Assembly: GCF_010183535.1 (NCBI RefSeq)
Contig: NC_071328.1
Coordinates: 11,098,001-11,162,000 of the forward strand
Origin: Caenorhabditis remanei
Taxonomy: Eukaryota; Nematoda; Chromadorea; Rhabditida; Rhabditidae
DNA: 64,000 nt
Direction of reading: 5' to 3'
Shown: positions 22,646-34,612 of the stretch, piece by piece
Position numbering within the stretch: position 1 is the first letter of the stretch
How the letters are laid out: the number at the start of each line of letters is the position of its first letter
Position numbers and translations under genes: made by a program
Notes under the pieces: model-generated
What the model saw: the letters and a program-made list of their open reading frames with translations, nothing else
The model's database searches: none
Told to the model about the DNA's origin: nothing

Positions 22646-24789
22646 ATGGGAAACGAAACGGTGGAGGTGAAACCCTGGATAGTGAGGTAATTTTTAAAAA
22701 ATAATAAAATTAAATAAAGCAAATTTTCAGACTGATATTAATAGTTGGAGGATTATTTGGAGCACATCGATTATATTTGAAACAAGTTCCCGAAGCATTT
22801 GTATTCTTTTCTACACTCGGAGTTGTTCTCATCGGTTAGTAAAAGATTAAATCGGAATTGAAAGTAATTCAATGTTTTAGGATGGTTATATGACAGTTTT
22901 ATGTTCAAATATGAAGTAAATGCATACAATCAATTGATAAAACAAAGTGACGATAATAAAGAAAAAGAGAAATGGAAGTCGGTAGTTTCAGAGAAGTCGC
23001 CGAAACCAATCTTACCAGTTTTCAGAAATGGAAAACTGCAATTGGCTCAATCAAGATTCGTGGAATTCTCATTCACTCGATTCTTGTATTCAGTTCTTTA
23101 TGGTTCATACATTGGACTTGCCACGTGGCTTGCGTGTACAGTAACCTTTGGATGGACAGATATCAACTTGATACCATTCATTTGCGTGGTTGCGTTAGGA
23201 ATAACTGCAGGAATATACATAATTGGACAATGTGGTGAACAGAGTCGAGAATTGAGCTACATTTGGCTCGCTAGTTTTTCATCAATGTTTATAATGGTTA
23301 ATTATTAAAATCGAACTATTTTGGAACCACTTTTTCCAGGTTCGACTAGCTCAAACCACAGTATTTCGTGCCATTTTCTTAACTGCAATCGTTTCAACAG
23401 TCATCGGGAATCGGAGTGCAAAAATCAAGAGAAGACGGCATACTTGGAAACATTTTCTGGTATTTTCTATATTGAAAATTTTCCATTCAAAAGCTAATTT
23501 GTTTATAGTTCTGGTCTTCGCTTTTCATGATGCTTGTCTGTGTGATTCTGTTGGGATGCTCAAGAAAAGTTGCAGATAAGCAGGTATAAAATTACTGGAA
23601 GCGGAAGAAATATTGAAGAATAATTCAGGTGACAGCCACCCGTCCTGGTACATTCCGAGAGACGACTTCTGTTGGAAGTCTGCTGAGAGATCGAGTTTTT
23701 GATCCGAAGAAAGTTCATAGGTTCGTTTTTAGTATCTATTCATTTAAATCTGAATTGATCATACTTGTCAAATCACGGGCCGGCCGGGCCGGGCCGGGCC
23801 CGCTGAAAATTTCAGGGCCCGGGCCGGCCCGCAGGGCCCGCAGCAAAAAATTATTTTTGAAAAATAGAATCGAAAGTGTTGGAAATTAAATTTTTTCTTC
23901 GGTTTATACTAAATCGAGGTCGGGGGATTCGATAAGACTACTTTCAGAAGCCTCCAGCAAGTTCTTGATCCTGATTCTGATCATCGGCTGATTATCACAG
24001 AGACTTTGAGAGGCTCAAAGTTTATAGTGACAAAATAACTTATTCTGACAATTTCCGTTTTCACTTGTTGTCTTTTTATAATTTCTAATCAATAATATGT
24101 TTGCCATAAAGTAGTAAACGAAAAAACAATGGGAAAACGACGAAAATTTTTTTTTCAATATTTTGACGGGCCGAACGGGCCGGGCCGGGCCGGAAGATTT
24201 TTTTAGCGGGCCCGGCCCGGCCCGGCCCGGCCCGGCCCGTGACAAGTATGGAATTGATTAATTTTCAGTTTCTTTGAAGGAAATCCCATCATCGAGTATC
24301 ATTCGAAATCCGATTCGAAAAGCAAACCACCCACAAAAAATCACAAAAATGTGTCGTTTTGGCAACAAGTTTGGAGTGGAGAATTGTTCGATGAGCTCAC
24401 CGGAGCTGCTCATTTGACTAAGATCGATTGGGTAAGCTCTAATTTTCATTTTAACATTTACGTATTTCTCATTTGCAGATCGAATTAACAACTACTTTCA
24501 TTGTTGATGTTCTTCGTGCAGAAGCGCGTGTTATTGATAAATCATCTACTGTTGAGCCATTCAAATGGGCATTGTGGAGGAACTATCTGATTCATGTAAG
24601 CCATTATTTTTTTCCAGTCTGTTCAATATAGATTTTCAGCGTTTCTCTTTGGATCCACTAACTTCTGATGATCGTCTTCGTGCAGAATGCAAAAAATGGC
24701 AGAAAGAACAAAAATCGAAACGAGGAAATGAAGAGAAGGATTATAAAATACTGGCAGCCAAACAGGGATGTTCCACGTTTCAGTCTTAA
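22646..24789 (+). CDS. DNAJC22-like (TM2-domain) multi-pass membrane protein lacking a visible J domain
   Basis: Nine exons join in frame from ATG 22646 to TAA 24789. Near the N-terminus is a TM2-type segment (LILIVGGLFGAHRLYLKQVP, then FVFFSTLGVVLIGWLYD), followed by at least five more helices. This is the layout of DNAJC22/Wurst, and the region around RFLYSVLYGSYIGLATW and VFRAIFLTAIVSTVIGNRSA also fits. In Drosophila, Wurst promotes clathrin-mediated endocytosis with Hsc70 through a C-terminal J domain. Here the C-terminal exons (about 24267-24789) encode FFEGNPIIEYHSKSDSKS and later WALWRNYLIHRFSLDPLTSD, with no HPD tripeptide. Intron 6, at 23722 to about 24266, contains a transposon-like insertion. 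Confidence 0.75.
23760..24250. mobile_element. Non-autonomous hAT-like foldback element in an intron
   Basis: 491 bp with terminal inverted repeats beginning CATACTTGTCA, followed by GGGCC-rich arrays (about 23777-23845 and about 24166-24238). It is flanked on both sides by the same 8 bp, GAATTGAT (23752-23759 and 24251-24258). An 8-bp target-site duplication is characteristic of the hAT superfamily. The AT-rich centre encodes no transposase, so the copy is non-autonomous. It lies inside an intron of the DNAJC22-like gene, whose donor (about 23721) and acceptor (about 24267) remain outside it. Confidence 0.85.
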
Positions 24790-25412
24790 CCTCAAATCGA
24801 TTACTCAATAATGTATAGATGCATCTTTATGATCTCTCCCATTCCGGTCTCGATTTCTTCCATAATCCCAAACCATCGACATAATAATATTCTAATAAAT
24901 CAGTCAATTTCTTATGTTTATTTTTTTGTGTTTATGGAGTTCAGGGGCCTGCAGAACGTAAAGGTTTCAAAAGAAAGCACCAAGGCAAGTGGGGGGAAGA
25001 ATTAAAAAAAAGACATAGCAGAATTTGTTAAAACATGGATCAAACATGTGTCCAATATTAAGAATATGACATATAAAGCTCAGAGGGTTATAAGAGGGAA
25101 CGAAATGGATCAGAGGTGTGGGCTGGACAGGAACTGTAATTACATGAAACGTGATCTTTCGAGATTCTTCATGATCCTCAAAACTTCTTGCAGAAATTTA
25201 AGAATCGACATAAAGAGAACTTGACGAGGAAAAGTGCACATACCCGAGGGTCAGTTGGATGGAATAAGGAACATATCATTAAAATGGGAACAGTTTCTGC
25301 GATATATACATCGAAAGTAGAACAGAGACAAGGTTATCAAAGATCACTGGGTGTTTCAGAGGGTGGAAGCGAAATGGAGACCAGCAAATGAGACGAAGTA
25401 TGCAGCGTCTGT
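24790..25412. other. Convergent 3' spacer
   Basis: 623 bp between the DNAJC22-like stop and the mel-26 stop. AATAAA at 24894-24899 fits the poly(A) signal of the plus-strand gene. The rest may be the mel-26 3' UTR. No gene is supported. Confidence 0.5.
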
Positions 25413-26853
25413 TTACAATCCAGATGGTGGTGGACCCAAGTTTCCAGGAAGTCCAGGAATTTCCATGGGAATTCCAGGAAGAGTTGAAACGGAAGACGTG
25501 GCACCAGTTGATGACTTAAATAACTCAATTCAAAAAATATGAAAACAACTATATTTGAAAATAGAAATACCTGTCTGTCGATTTGACTGAAGATATCTGT
25601 TATCAAATTTGGATGGCACTTGAGAATGTCATCCCATCCTTGGGTTCCAGTCACCATCTTAGGTCGTGCCAAGATGAACTGAAAAGAAAAAGATATTTGA
25701 TGGAAATTCGAGCAACCGTATATACTCACTTGAACTGATCGTCTCCTCAACTTCGGTGCCGTGTAAAGATCGCCAATAATCAAAAGACTGCATGCATTTT
25801 CAATATTGATATTCTCGACCAAGTACTTCTCACAATGACTTTTCAACTCTTCTAACCGATACTTATCAGCAGCAATAAGAAGAGCAGTAGCCATATCGGT
25901 GATGTCTTTTTGGCAACGTCCACAGTAAATATAGTACACCATCTCGTAGATAACATCATAATCCATATCCTTTATATACAGTGTTGACTAAAAGAATAGT
26001 GGGAGATTAGTGTCAGCTGAAAAAGGTTTATTGTCATACCGATCTAGATTCATCCGTATCTTGGTGTGTGAGCATTGCATTGAAAACTGGTGATCGAGCA
26101 GCGAGAACTGCTTTGTGAGCTCGAATAATTTTTCCATTAATGTTTATTTCAAAATCGGTTAGCAACTCCTGGCTGAATAATCGTTGGTAATCTTCAACCA
26201 ATTGTAATTCCGTATTTACTGGTTCAAACTGTAAATACAACAGTTAATTTTTCACTATCCACATTCAAAAAAAAACTCACTTGAATCGGCTCATTTGTTG
26301 TTGTAATCGTCTCAACGGCAACATCGATTTCAACGTTCACAATTATCATGTCACGGGGCATTATTTGAGGGAAAAGAACGTCACGTTTGATGTATGACAC
26401 ATAATCAGAATGTGACGGATTGGGATGAATTCTCATCTGAAAACATGAACAATGATTGTTTTCTAAAGAAATTAATATCACCTCGATGTCTTTGTTCTCA
26501 GCTGTTCTGAGTTTGAATTGTGATTTGAATCCGATCTTCCCAGCTTTCACATTATTATTAATCACCCGATTCAGACATAAAAATACAAAATCCTTATTGT
26601 TTTCCCCATTTCCTTTCGGATAAATTTTAATTGACCATGTCAGTTGCTCATCTCCTCGTTGAAGATAAACAAAATTTTCGAGATACTCCTGATAACAATG
26701 TGAGAAATTCTTGACTGTCCACGTGTGCTGGACCTTTTCAACTTTAATTTCAGTTTGAGAAGAAACGCCAAGTGCTGGAACTCCGACGGTACTCATCTCG
26801 TTTCCAGCATTGCCGACACCGCCGATGAATACCGCGTCGGCTTGTGGTTCCAT
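25413..26853 (-). CDS. mel-26: MEL-26, MATH-BTB adaptor for CUL-3
   Basis: Six exons join in frame from ATG 26853 to TAA 25413: 26853-26482, about 26434-26281, about 26229-26038, about 25989-25729, about 25680-25570 and 25514-25413. The MATH domain (KVEKVQHTWTVKNFSHCYQE to about residue 165) binds substrate. The BTB domain (LLTDFEINING, HKAVLAARSPVFNAML) binds CUL-3, and helices resembling the 3-box follow. In C. elegans MEL-26 recruits the katanin subunit MEI-1 for degradation after meiosis. The last intron uses an atypical acceptor (GAGTTATTTAAG rather than TTTCAG), but the exon keeps frame and ends in a Pro/Gly-rich tail (GNLGPPPSGL). An acceptor two bases before the ATG implies trans-splicing or an upstream 5' UTR exon. 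Confidence 0.93.
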
Positions 26854-29800
26854 ACCTGTACAAAAAAGTAATATGTGAAAAAATACTGAGATGGAATTTA
26901 AAAATAGAACGAAGAGACAGTGGATACTGGAATTATGAAGAAATAAGAAGAGGGAGAAATGGGTTGGAATGAAAATCGAACTCAACGAAAACATCGAACT
27001 GCTGTCATTCATCGAAAACAGATCGATAATTGGTTGTGTCTGGCGCTGAGGGACGAGAAAGAAGGGGAGGAAAATGACGGAGAGAGAATGAAAAATGAAG
27101 AGAGAAGTGTGCGCAAACAGTGTTTTCCTATCACAAATCAACAAGTTAGCAGTTTTATGATAGGGAAATATAGTCACTTTTTTCAAACTTCAAACTCTTC
27201 AAAAACCCGTATACAGCTCATATAAATATAACTTTGCCCGTGAAGTATTGGATCGCTAAAACCGACAAAATTTCGAAATCGCTATGTAAATATAACATTC
27301 TCCGGGAAAAAAGTAAGAATAGTTCAAGTAAAGAAAAAGGACGGAAATGTTTGTGAGTGGCAGGCAACGGATAGACGTAGTTCAAAGAGTTCACAAGTAC
27401 ATTTTACGAACAGATCAGAACATTTTATTCAGGAAGTAAATCGAAAATGACAGAAGCGTATTAGACAGAAACAGCTGTAATACCAAAAAATGATGATGAA
27501 CTACATAATACGGATACTTTCGTGAGATCTTTTGAAGGAATTCAAAAATAAATTCTGAAGAAAAAGCGAAATGAAGTTTTATTGAAGTGGATTCCCACTA
27601 TATGTCATCGCATATGTTTTCAATTTCATTCAAAAAATGAAATGGAAATCAACATGAAGGAGTGTCTAGCAATAGACACCCGTTTGTGTATGTTAAATGT
27701 CTTCTTATGCGTATTTCACTGCCTTTTTCGGACAACACTGTCACAGACGGGGCGAAACAATATAGTGAATAAGGAAGAGAGATAGAAACAAAACAGAAAT
27801 GGCGTCGTATTCTGCGTAAGAAAGAAAAATGGTCACAGACGAGAAATAGAGTAAGAAAGATACAATTGTTGAGTGTTCTACGATGATTCAAAGAAATCTC
27901 GTAGAACTTTGATGTTACATTTCTTAAAAGAGAAAGATTGGGAACGAAGTGTGAACTCTTCTGAAACCCCGAAAATTGAGTCACGATTTCCTATTTCTTT
28001 CGACAAATATTCCAAACAGAAAATAGGAAGCAAAAGAAAGATAATCAGAGTGGCGCCATATGTTTATTCATGTACGGACTTGGAACTTTGATAGGAGTGA
28101 AATGGATGGCATGTATCAGAAAATGAATGATAAATAGGTGGAAACATTTGTATCACAAAATACTTTAGACTTTGAGATGTTTTCAGTATGGGAAAGAAAC
28201 AAGGTCAAAGCAGAAAACATAGGATTAAGAAGTGATGAAACGATACTACGGGTGTAAGATCGGAAGGAGACAAAACATAGATGATTGAGTCATTATTACT
28301 ATCTGAAAACTGCATGCTCATTCCCAAAATGTATTCAGTAAATGATCATGCTCAAAATAGGATCTAGTGCGAGTATGGAAAATTTCAGGCTGCAGAGTAA
28401 AGCCTATGAGCCGACCAAAGTTTATGTTATAAATGTAAAGGTTGTTACCCAAATCTTGGATAATCTTCTTAATCTAATATACTTATTATCTCAAAAATTA
28501 TTTTGCAGATTTGTTATAAATTCGAAGCGTCATAAACCTAGTTCATCTGCTGCTCATTTCTCTTCGATGTAAGAACACCATTAAAATGGAGCGATTCCAA
28601 AATTAATCTGGACATAATAATTTATATTTTTATATAAAAGGATCACGAAATGAGAATAGCACAAATCACACGTTTTTGTGCACACTCACCCAGAACAGTG
28701 ATCTTTGTTATAAAAGTAGAAAATATCTGAGAAATAGCAGTGTTTTGTTCCGGGTCACAGAACGGGACGACGAAGACAAAACAGAGTAGAAAAGAAAAGA
28801 GCGCCAAGGTGGAAGATCACGATCCATTTTTATTATTCACACTGAAAATAAGGAGATTTTGTAGGCCTATAAAATTCGGATGTGTTGAGCTATATTTGCA
28901 TGTCAAGTCAGAACACGAACTTCCTGAGAATATTCAACTAAAAATGAATTTCTGAATTGTCTAGTAGTTTTCGTCTTGAACTCTTGGCCTTGCTTGCATG
29001 CATAAACGTATAAAAAACTCTCGTTTCAGTGGCCGTGCAAACCACACTTGAATTTCGCGGCAGAAGCCATGTGTTGAGACACAAAGAACACACACATACT
29101 TCAGGCGCAAACTAGAGAAAAACAGAAGCCGTGATGAAGTGGGGTTGCAGGTAACTACGATGATTAGTAGAAAAGAGAGAAAAGAAAAGTAGGCATGATT
29201 CGATGAACGCAACAAGGTACACAGATCGGGAAGATAGAAAAGAGAGATGATGGGGCTACGATTAAGACTGGGAACTACAAAACATGAAAACTGTCCAACC
29301 ACTATTTCATACTTTTGTTTGGCACAAAGAGTGAATACGTGGAAAGACGGAAAGCGAACACTTTTCGCTCAAACATTTGTCTATGCGACACACAAACGTT
29401 GTGTAAAGTTAGAAGAAGCGGAGGCGAAAAGAATAGAAGAAGCAGCAATAAATGCGAGTCATAATGTAGTCTACATACTACGCTAGCACAGAAGGTGATA
29501 AATGAAACATCAAAACTGCAGCTGATGCGATTAAAACAAAGAATGTATAATTTTAGAGAAAACGAACGATTCTCCAGAAACTTTCAATAGATCAAAACAT
29601 CAAACATCCTTTACCAGAATGCCAGATGTTTTGTGATCAAAGTTCGCACACTCAGACACAAATAAAAGTACTGAGAAAATAGAAAAAGTGAAAAGAAGAG
29701 GAACATTGCATCGTCTCAGTATGAGAACAGTGGAACAAAACAAAAAAAACAGAGAATAACAAACATACACAAGCATCCAACTTGTGATGTGGATCTTCGG

Positions 29801-31663
29801 TTTTGCGGATGTCTGAGTTATACAAAAACAAAGATCACATTAAACAGAACTTAAGCTTCTTGGAAAACAAATGAAATAAATAAATCTAATTTTGGAAAAT
29901 GGGTGACTCAAACCAAACTCTGACCGAAAAGTATTCACTACCATTAATTAATGTAGAAGACAACAAAAAATTAAAGCATCACGTACACATCGAAAAAATA
30001 AGTTTTCAGTCTCTCTCTGAGCCGAAAAAATAACGAGCAAAATTATGTTCGTGAAATAGAAAAAAAAAACAACGGAAGAAGACTTGTATACATGGAGAAA
30101 CGGAAAGAAAAAGAAGCGGACCTCTGAGAAGGAAAAGAGTAAGGTCGACCAGCAAGTGGGGTCTCTCTAGTCGTAGCCTCCTTTCGCCGCTTTGTTCACT
30201 GATGCGCACGAGAGACATTGAGAGTGTGTAGAGAAACATGACACCAAATAGAGCAGTTTTTCAAGAGACGCAGACGATCAACGGTCAAACAGCAAGGCCA
30301 TGGGCCAGTGAGAAAGCCGATAAAGACAAGGCAGCAGACTATAAATAACCGTTAAATTGAAGAGAATTAGAGGATCATAGACACGTAAAGAGATCATTGA
30401 GAACATTGAGCTTTCCCGCTGAAGTAAGCAATTAATTGAGCAGAAAAAGGTGCGTTAAGATAATTTGCGAATCGAAGCGTACTGTTCAAACAAATACAAA
30501 TAGCAATATCATGAGAGGTAGGCGATGTTTGATCTATAGACAGTTCAGCGTTATGTCTATGATCGGCGGAATGAAATATTATCTGATTAATAAGACCTGC
30601 AGGTTTCCCGTTCAACTAGGAATACAATTGGAGAATTCCATTTAATGATTCTGTTCTTCATAGCTGCTGAAAAATTTAATAGGTTTGGGTTCTATGTGTG
30701 ACTTGTTATTTTTTTTCGCACTTTTGATTTATTCTCATAACGATTTCTCTTGATTTTTCACCTCTTCGTCATTATTTTCGAATTGGTCTCTTAGACGCCG
30801 TTGCAACAATGTGATCAAACTAGACACAGTCAGGAAGGAAGAGAAATGTGTCGGTTTTTGTGTTCGATGTGTGCTCAGTCCGATTCGAAAGAATAAACTA
30901 TAGTTCTGCGGAAAATGGTGAAGTTCTCTAGAGACTATCGAAGAATGAAGATCGAACAATCAGGCACCAAAAAAACATAGAACAATATGGAAATGGCACG
31001 TTTGAAACTAAAACATCGGGACACAAGCCAACAAGAAAGAATTGAACAATAAGGAAGTGGATTTCGTAGAATAAAGGATTTGCACTAGTGGTGACTGAGA
31101 ATAGAAAACTAGTTGTCAGGCTTCGAAAAAGATGATCATAATATTTCTAGAAAATATGTAGTTTTCACAAGCAAGTCGTGAGCATCGTCCAGAAGGGGTC
31201 AGTTTCTAAAATAAAGCTTCCGGAAGTTAGAAGCTAGCTGAGCGCTGATAAACAACAAAAAACAAGCAACGAAAATAAACTTGAAAGTTCTCATGTCGTT
31301 TGAGGTGTTTATCCGAGAGGAGTACACCGACCGGAGAGTACTGTAGTCGTGGCAAGACCGAAACTACATTGACGCGTGATAGTCCTTTGAATTTTCTAAA
31401 ACTAAAAACTATTATTTTCATAAATATCCTTTAAAAATGTATTCTTTGAAAAATTACATGTATTTACAGAAATAAAGTAGTACTGGAAAAATTACGAAAA
31501 ACTCAAAAATCAGATTCAGAGCTTCTAGGTAGAAATAAATATTTTGTACAACACATTTTGATCTACCCGCCAGTTCACAGTGAATTCCGAGATCAACAGA
31601 ACAAAATAATAAAAATACCATAATCAGAAAATTCAGTCATTTTCATCAACTTTTCTAACCGAC
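26854..31663. other. Long non-coding region upstream of mel-26
   Basis: 4.8 kb with no convincing coding exon on either strand; all open frames are short and without domains. The plus strand is conspicuously A/G-rich from about 26,900 to 31,500 (long GAGA/GAAA tracts), so the minus strand, which carries mel-26, is T/C-rich as in transcribed intronic sequence. It probably holds 5' UTR introns or outron of mel-26 plus regulatory DNA, and the promoter of the lectin gene at its right end. Confidence 0.5.
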
Positions 31664-32420
31664 ATGACTACCCTTCGTTTTATCATTTTCACATTATTCG
31701 TTTATGGAGTAACAGCCGATAATACTACTGACGGGCCGTACATTCTGGCTCTTTCTGATGAGCAACCCCATCAAAGATGTAAGTGAAATCCATGAGTAAT
31801 CTACTATATTATAAACTCAGTGCAATTCTACAACTGGGACCACAAGGATTTGGGAACCAACGCTTTCGAAGATCTTCCACCATTGGCTGAACAACCAACA
31901 CCACTTCCTATCAATCAAACCGAGAAGTGCCCTGATGGATGGGTGAGGTTCTCGGATTCGTGTTATTTCTACGAAACTGAACTTCTTGGATTCGCCAAAG
32001 CTGAAAGAAAATGTTACGATAAGCAAGCGACTCTATTTGTTGCCAATTCGTTCGAAGAGTGGGACCTTGTACGTTCACGCACGGAGAAGTCCCATTTCTC
32101 CTGGATCGGACTCGTGAGATTCAGTCACTTCGAACGATCGGAGCAGCTTCCAAGATGGCAGACCACTGGATCGATCAATCCATCAAAACTGTAAGTGATG
32201 GCTTCATACCGAACCACCAAGAATCACAATTTTCAGTAACTGGCTCATCAAGCCGTTCAATCCAATCGTCAATGGATGGTCATCAATCGCCAATTGTGCT
32301 GCCACCTATCAATCTCCATCCCCTGTAGAATCCACTTCATACACCTACTTCTACCCGTGTACCCTCCTATTGAACTCGATTTGTGAACGCAACTCGACTA
32401 TCGTCAATGCCAGAAACTGA
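31664..32420 (+). CDS. clec-91: Secreted C-type lectin-like protein
   Basis: Three exons: 31664-31778, about 31820-32190 and about 32237-32420, joined in frame (donors T|GTAAGTG and CT|GTAAGT). Residues 1-18 (MTTLRFIIFTLFVYGVTA) are a signal peptide. A single C-type lectin-like domain follows: CPDGWVRFSDSCYFYETELL, a Cys, then FSWIGLVRF matching the family WIGL motif, and the last Cys pair (YPCTLLLNSICE). The Ca2+/sugar motifs EPN/QPD and WND are absent (the WND position reads NGWSSIANC), so sugar binding through calcium is unlikely. It has several N-glycosylation sites (NTT, NQT, NST). The position between mel-26 and gld-4 homologues matches C. elegans clec-91, recalled as ZK858.3, so the symbol rests partly on synteny. 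Confidence 0.85.
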
Positions 32421-32573
32421 TTTTCCTATTACTCATTTTTGTACTCTTCTCACTGTTTTGACACCATCTCAAACTTCATTTTGAAACTATTCACATTGTC
32501 TGTAAAGTGATTCATCGGAAATTTGTTGTTTTTGAATCAAATCAAAATCATTCATTAATAGGAGGTCACAAAG

Positions 32574-33435
32574 CTATTTCTGGAGACGGATTTTATCGAT
32601 GCGACGCAGAATGTCATCGAGTTCATTGATTTCGCTAGTCAATTTTCTTGCATTCGAGATGAGTTCGGCAGAGATTCCTTCAATCTGAAAATGAATTTAC
32701 TTAGGTAATTTACAGAAAGAAAAACATACGAAACTGTATTCGAGGGCATTAGTTCTCAAATGAATCTCCAAGTTTTTCAGTGCTCCATTTAATTCTTGCT
32801 CGGTAGCTCCGTAGTTTCGAAGGAGTTCTCTCGTCGCCATAATCACCTCATTTTGATTTACGATACGAAGATTTGAGCAGATGTTTTCTTCACTCGGAAG
32901 CGAAATATCACCGCCGTTGTGATTCTGAGCAGTTGTGAACTGACGTGATTTTTCATCGATTTCATCTGAATCAAAGATGTTACGTGAAATCTAAAAGTTA
33001 GAAAAGCCTACTCAAAATGTTCAACCAACACTGATCTTCTCGATCATTATACTCCAATGCAGTTCTCGTGTGATAGTTTTTACGAGACACCGTCTCAATT
33101 CTCTCCAAATCGTCTCTCGTCAAAACTTCTCTTATTGGATTTCTGTGTTCTCTTCTAGCCGCATTGTTGTGATTGTTGTTGGGACGATTGTGAACTCTTC
33201 GATTCTGATTCTGAACAAAAGGCGGGGCGTTGTTGCGTCGCTGTTGTACATTTCTTCTGTACATATCTTTGATTTTATGTAAAAACTGGGACACTAACTC
33301 AATATTCTGTCTAGGTTGTTGTCCGAATTGATTGATTGGCTGTGGTTGTGGATGCCTATTCCCACCAGCTTGTGCTCTCTGTTGATTCATCATAAACTGT
33401 TGCCATCCGGGATTCCAACGATCGCCGGGATTCAT
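32574..33435 (-). CDS. Uncharacterised Asn/Gln-rich protein
   Basis: Three exons join in frame: 33435 to about 33012, about 32966-32729 and about 32683-32574 (TAG), about 258 residues. The first 100 residues are low-complexity, rich in Gln, Asn and Arg (MNPGDRWNPGWQQFMMNQQR), followed by a basic segment (RREHRNPIREVLTRDDLERI). The C-terminal 120 residues look helical and coiled-coil-like (NALEYSFIEGISAELISNAR, then INELDDILRRIDKI). I recognise no domain. The start is the first Met, 241 bp from the ATG of the divergently transcribed neighbour. Its position next to clec-91 and gld-4 suggests a conserved C. elegans counterpart on ZK858, not verified. A role in RNA or granule biology would only be a guess from composition. 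Confidence 0.75.
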
Positions 33436-33676
33436 GGTGAAGTGTAATCGAGAGAACTTTACGAGTAGATATGTCTTTTTTCGAGATGTTATGGAATGGA
33501 AGAAAACGAAACATTTCGAGTCAAACTAGAATATTGGCACGATATTTCTCACGTCATTTTTCTTAACATTTGGAAAAACACACGGGATTTGAGAAATGAA
33601 GAATAAAAATAATTGAAATGTTATTCCATATTTTCATTGCCAACCCCAACTAACCAACCAACCATCACTACTAGCC
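33436..33676. promoter_or_regulatory. Shared divergent promoter region
   Basis: 241 bp between the ATGs of two oppositely oriented uncharacterised genes. Neither start has an obvious splice acceptor immediately upstream, so both transcripts probably start here. No TATA-like element is clear. Confidence 0.4.
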
Positions 33677-34612
33677 ATGACTGACAACTCATCTTTTCAA
33701 AACTCGTCATTTTCCGATGACTTATTCTCTTCAATTAGTTCACCACCAGTCACAATTCGACGTCCTGTGGATATGACATCTCCTGCTCTTCTATCTTCAC
33801 ATTCCAGCCCGTATCCCAGGTTTGAGAGAGGGACGAGCTCTCTTCATTCATGAATTTTCAGAGATCCCAATTCTAGCCCATTTCAAATCGCAACGCCTGT
33901 CATAATCACTCCAGTTGAAGCAAGATCTACTAGGTTGGAAACAAGAAGTGATCCTCGAAACATCTTAAAATTTCCAGAGATTTGATTCGAGTGAATCGTC
34001 TTCGACGAATCAGAAGAAATCGAGAATCTCGTTCCGTTTTGAGCAGTATTCGACGCCGTCTTTCAATGGTTTCACTTGGAGAAAATCGAACTGAAATTCA
34101 ATTGAATACTCCGAGAACATTGCCAAGAAGTCGAAGGTTACAAACGAATTCACTTCTATTTTCGAATTTTGTTTCAGAATTGATAAAACTTCTACTGCAA
34201 TCGAACTGGAAACTTCTGATACATTCGAGAAGATTCTTTCTTTAGATGAATTTCCTAGGAATCCGTCAGATGTTGAAACTGCAAATGTCCCTTCTGACTC
34301 TTCGAATTGTGCAAAGATGAGAGAAATCAATCGACTTGAGTCAATAAATTTCGCAGTTATGTCATTGGAAACTGATAATGAAGAAGAGATTTCTGAAGCA
34401 TTGAATATGTTGGAATGGAGTATTCAACTAATGAATTCTGAGACTGAAATGGTTTGAATTTTTTGGTATAATCCTGGTGAGACTTCTTCTTTTTCTTTTT
34501 TCAGATCAATAAAATTCTTAAAAACTTCGAAGAAGAGAAATCGAAGAGAATACGAAAATGGGAACAAATTGAACTGATTTTGAGTATTCTTCATGAAGAA
34601 GACAATAAATAA
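33677..34612 (+). CDS. Uncharacterised Ser/Arg-rich protein
   Basis: Five exons join in frame from ATG 33677 to TAA 34612, with donors at about 33820 (AG|GTTTGA), 33931 (AG|GTTGGA), 34136 (AG|GTTACA) and 34453 (ATG|GTTTGA), about 255 residues. The N-terminal 75 residues are Ser/Thr/Pro-rich (MTDNSSFQNSSFSDDLFSSI). A strongly basic tract follows (VNRLRRIRRNRESRSVLSSI, then RRRLSM). The C-terminal third is acidic and helical (SLETDNEEEISEALNMLEWS). Numerous SP/TP dipeptides suggest phospho-regulation by proline-directed kinases. No domain or family was recognised. It is divergently paired with the Asn/Gln-rich gene. Confidence 0.75.
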
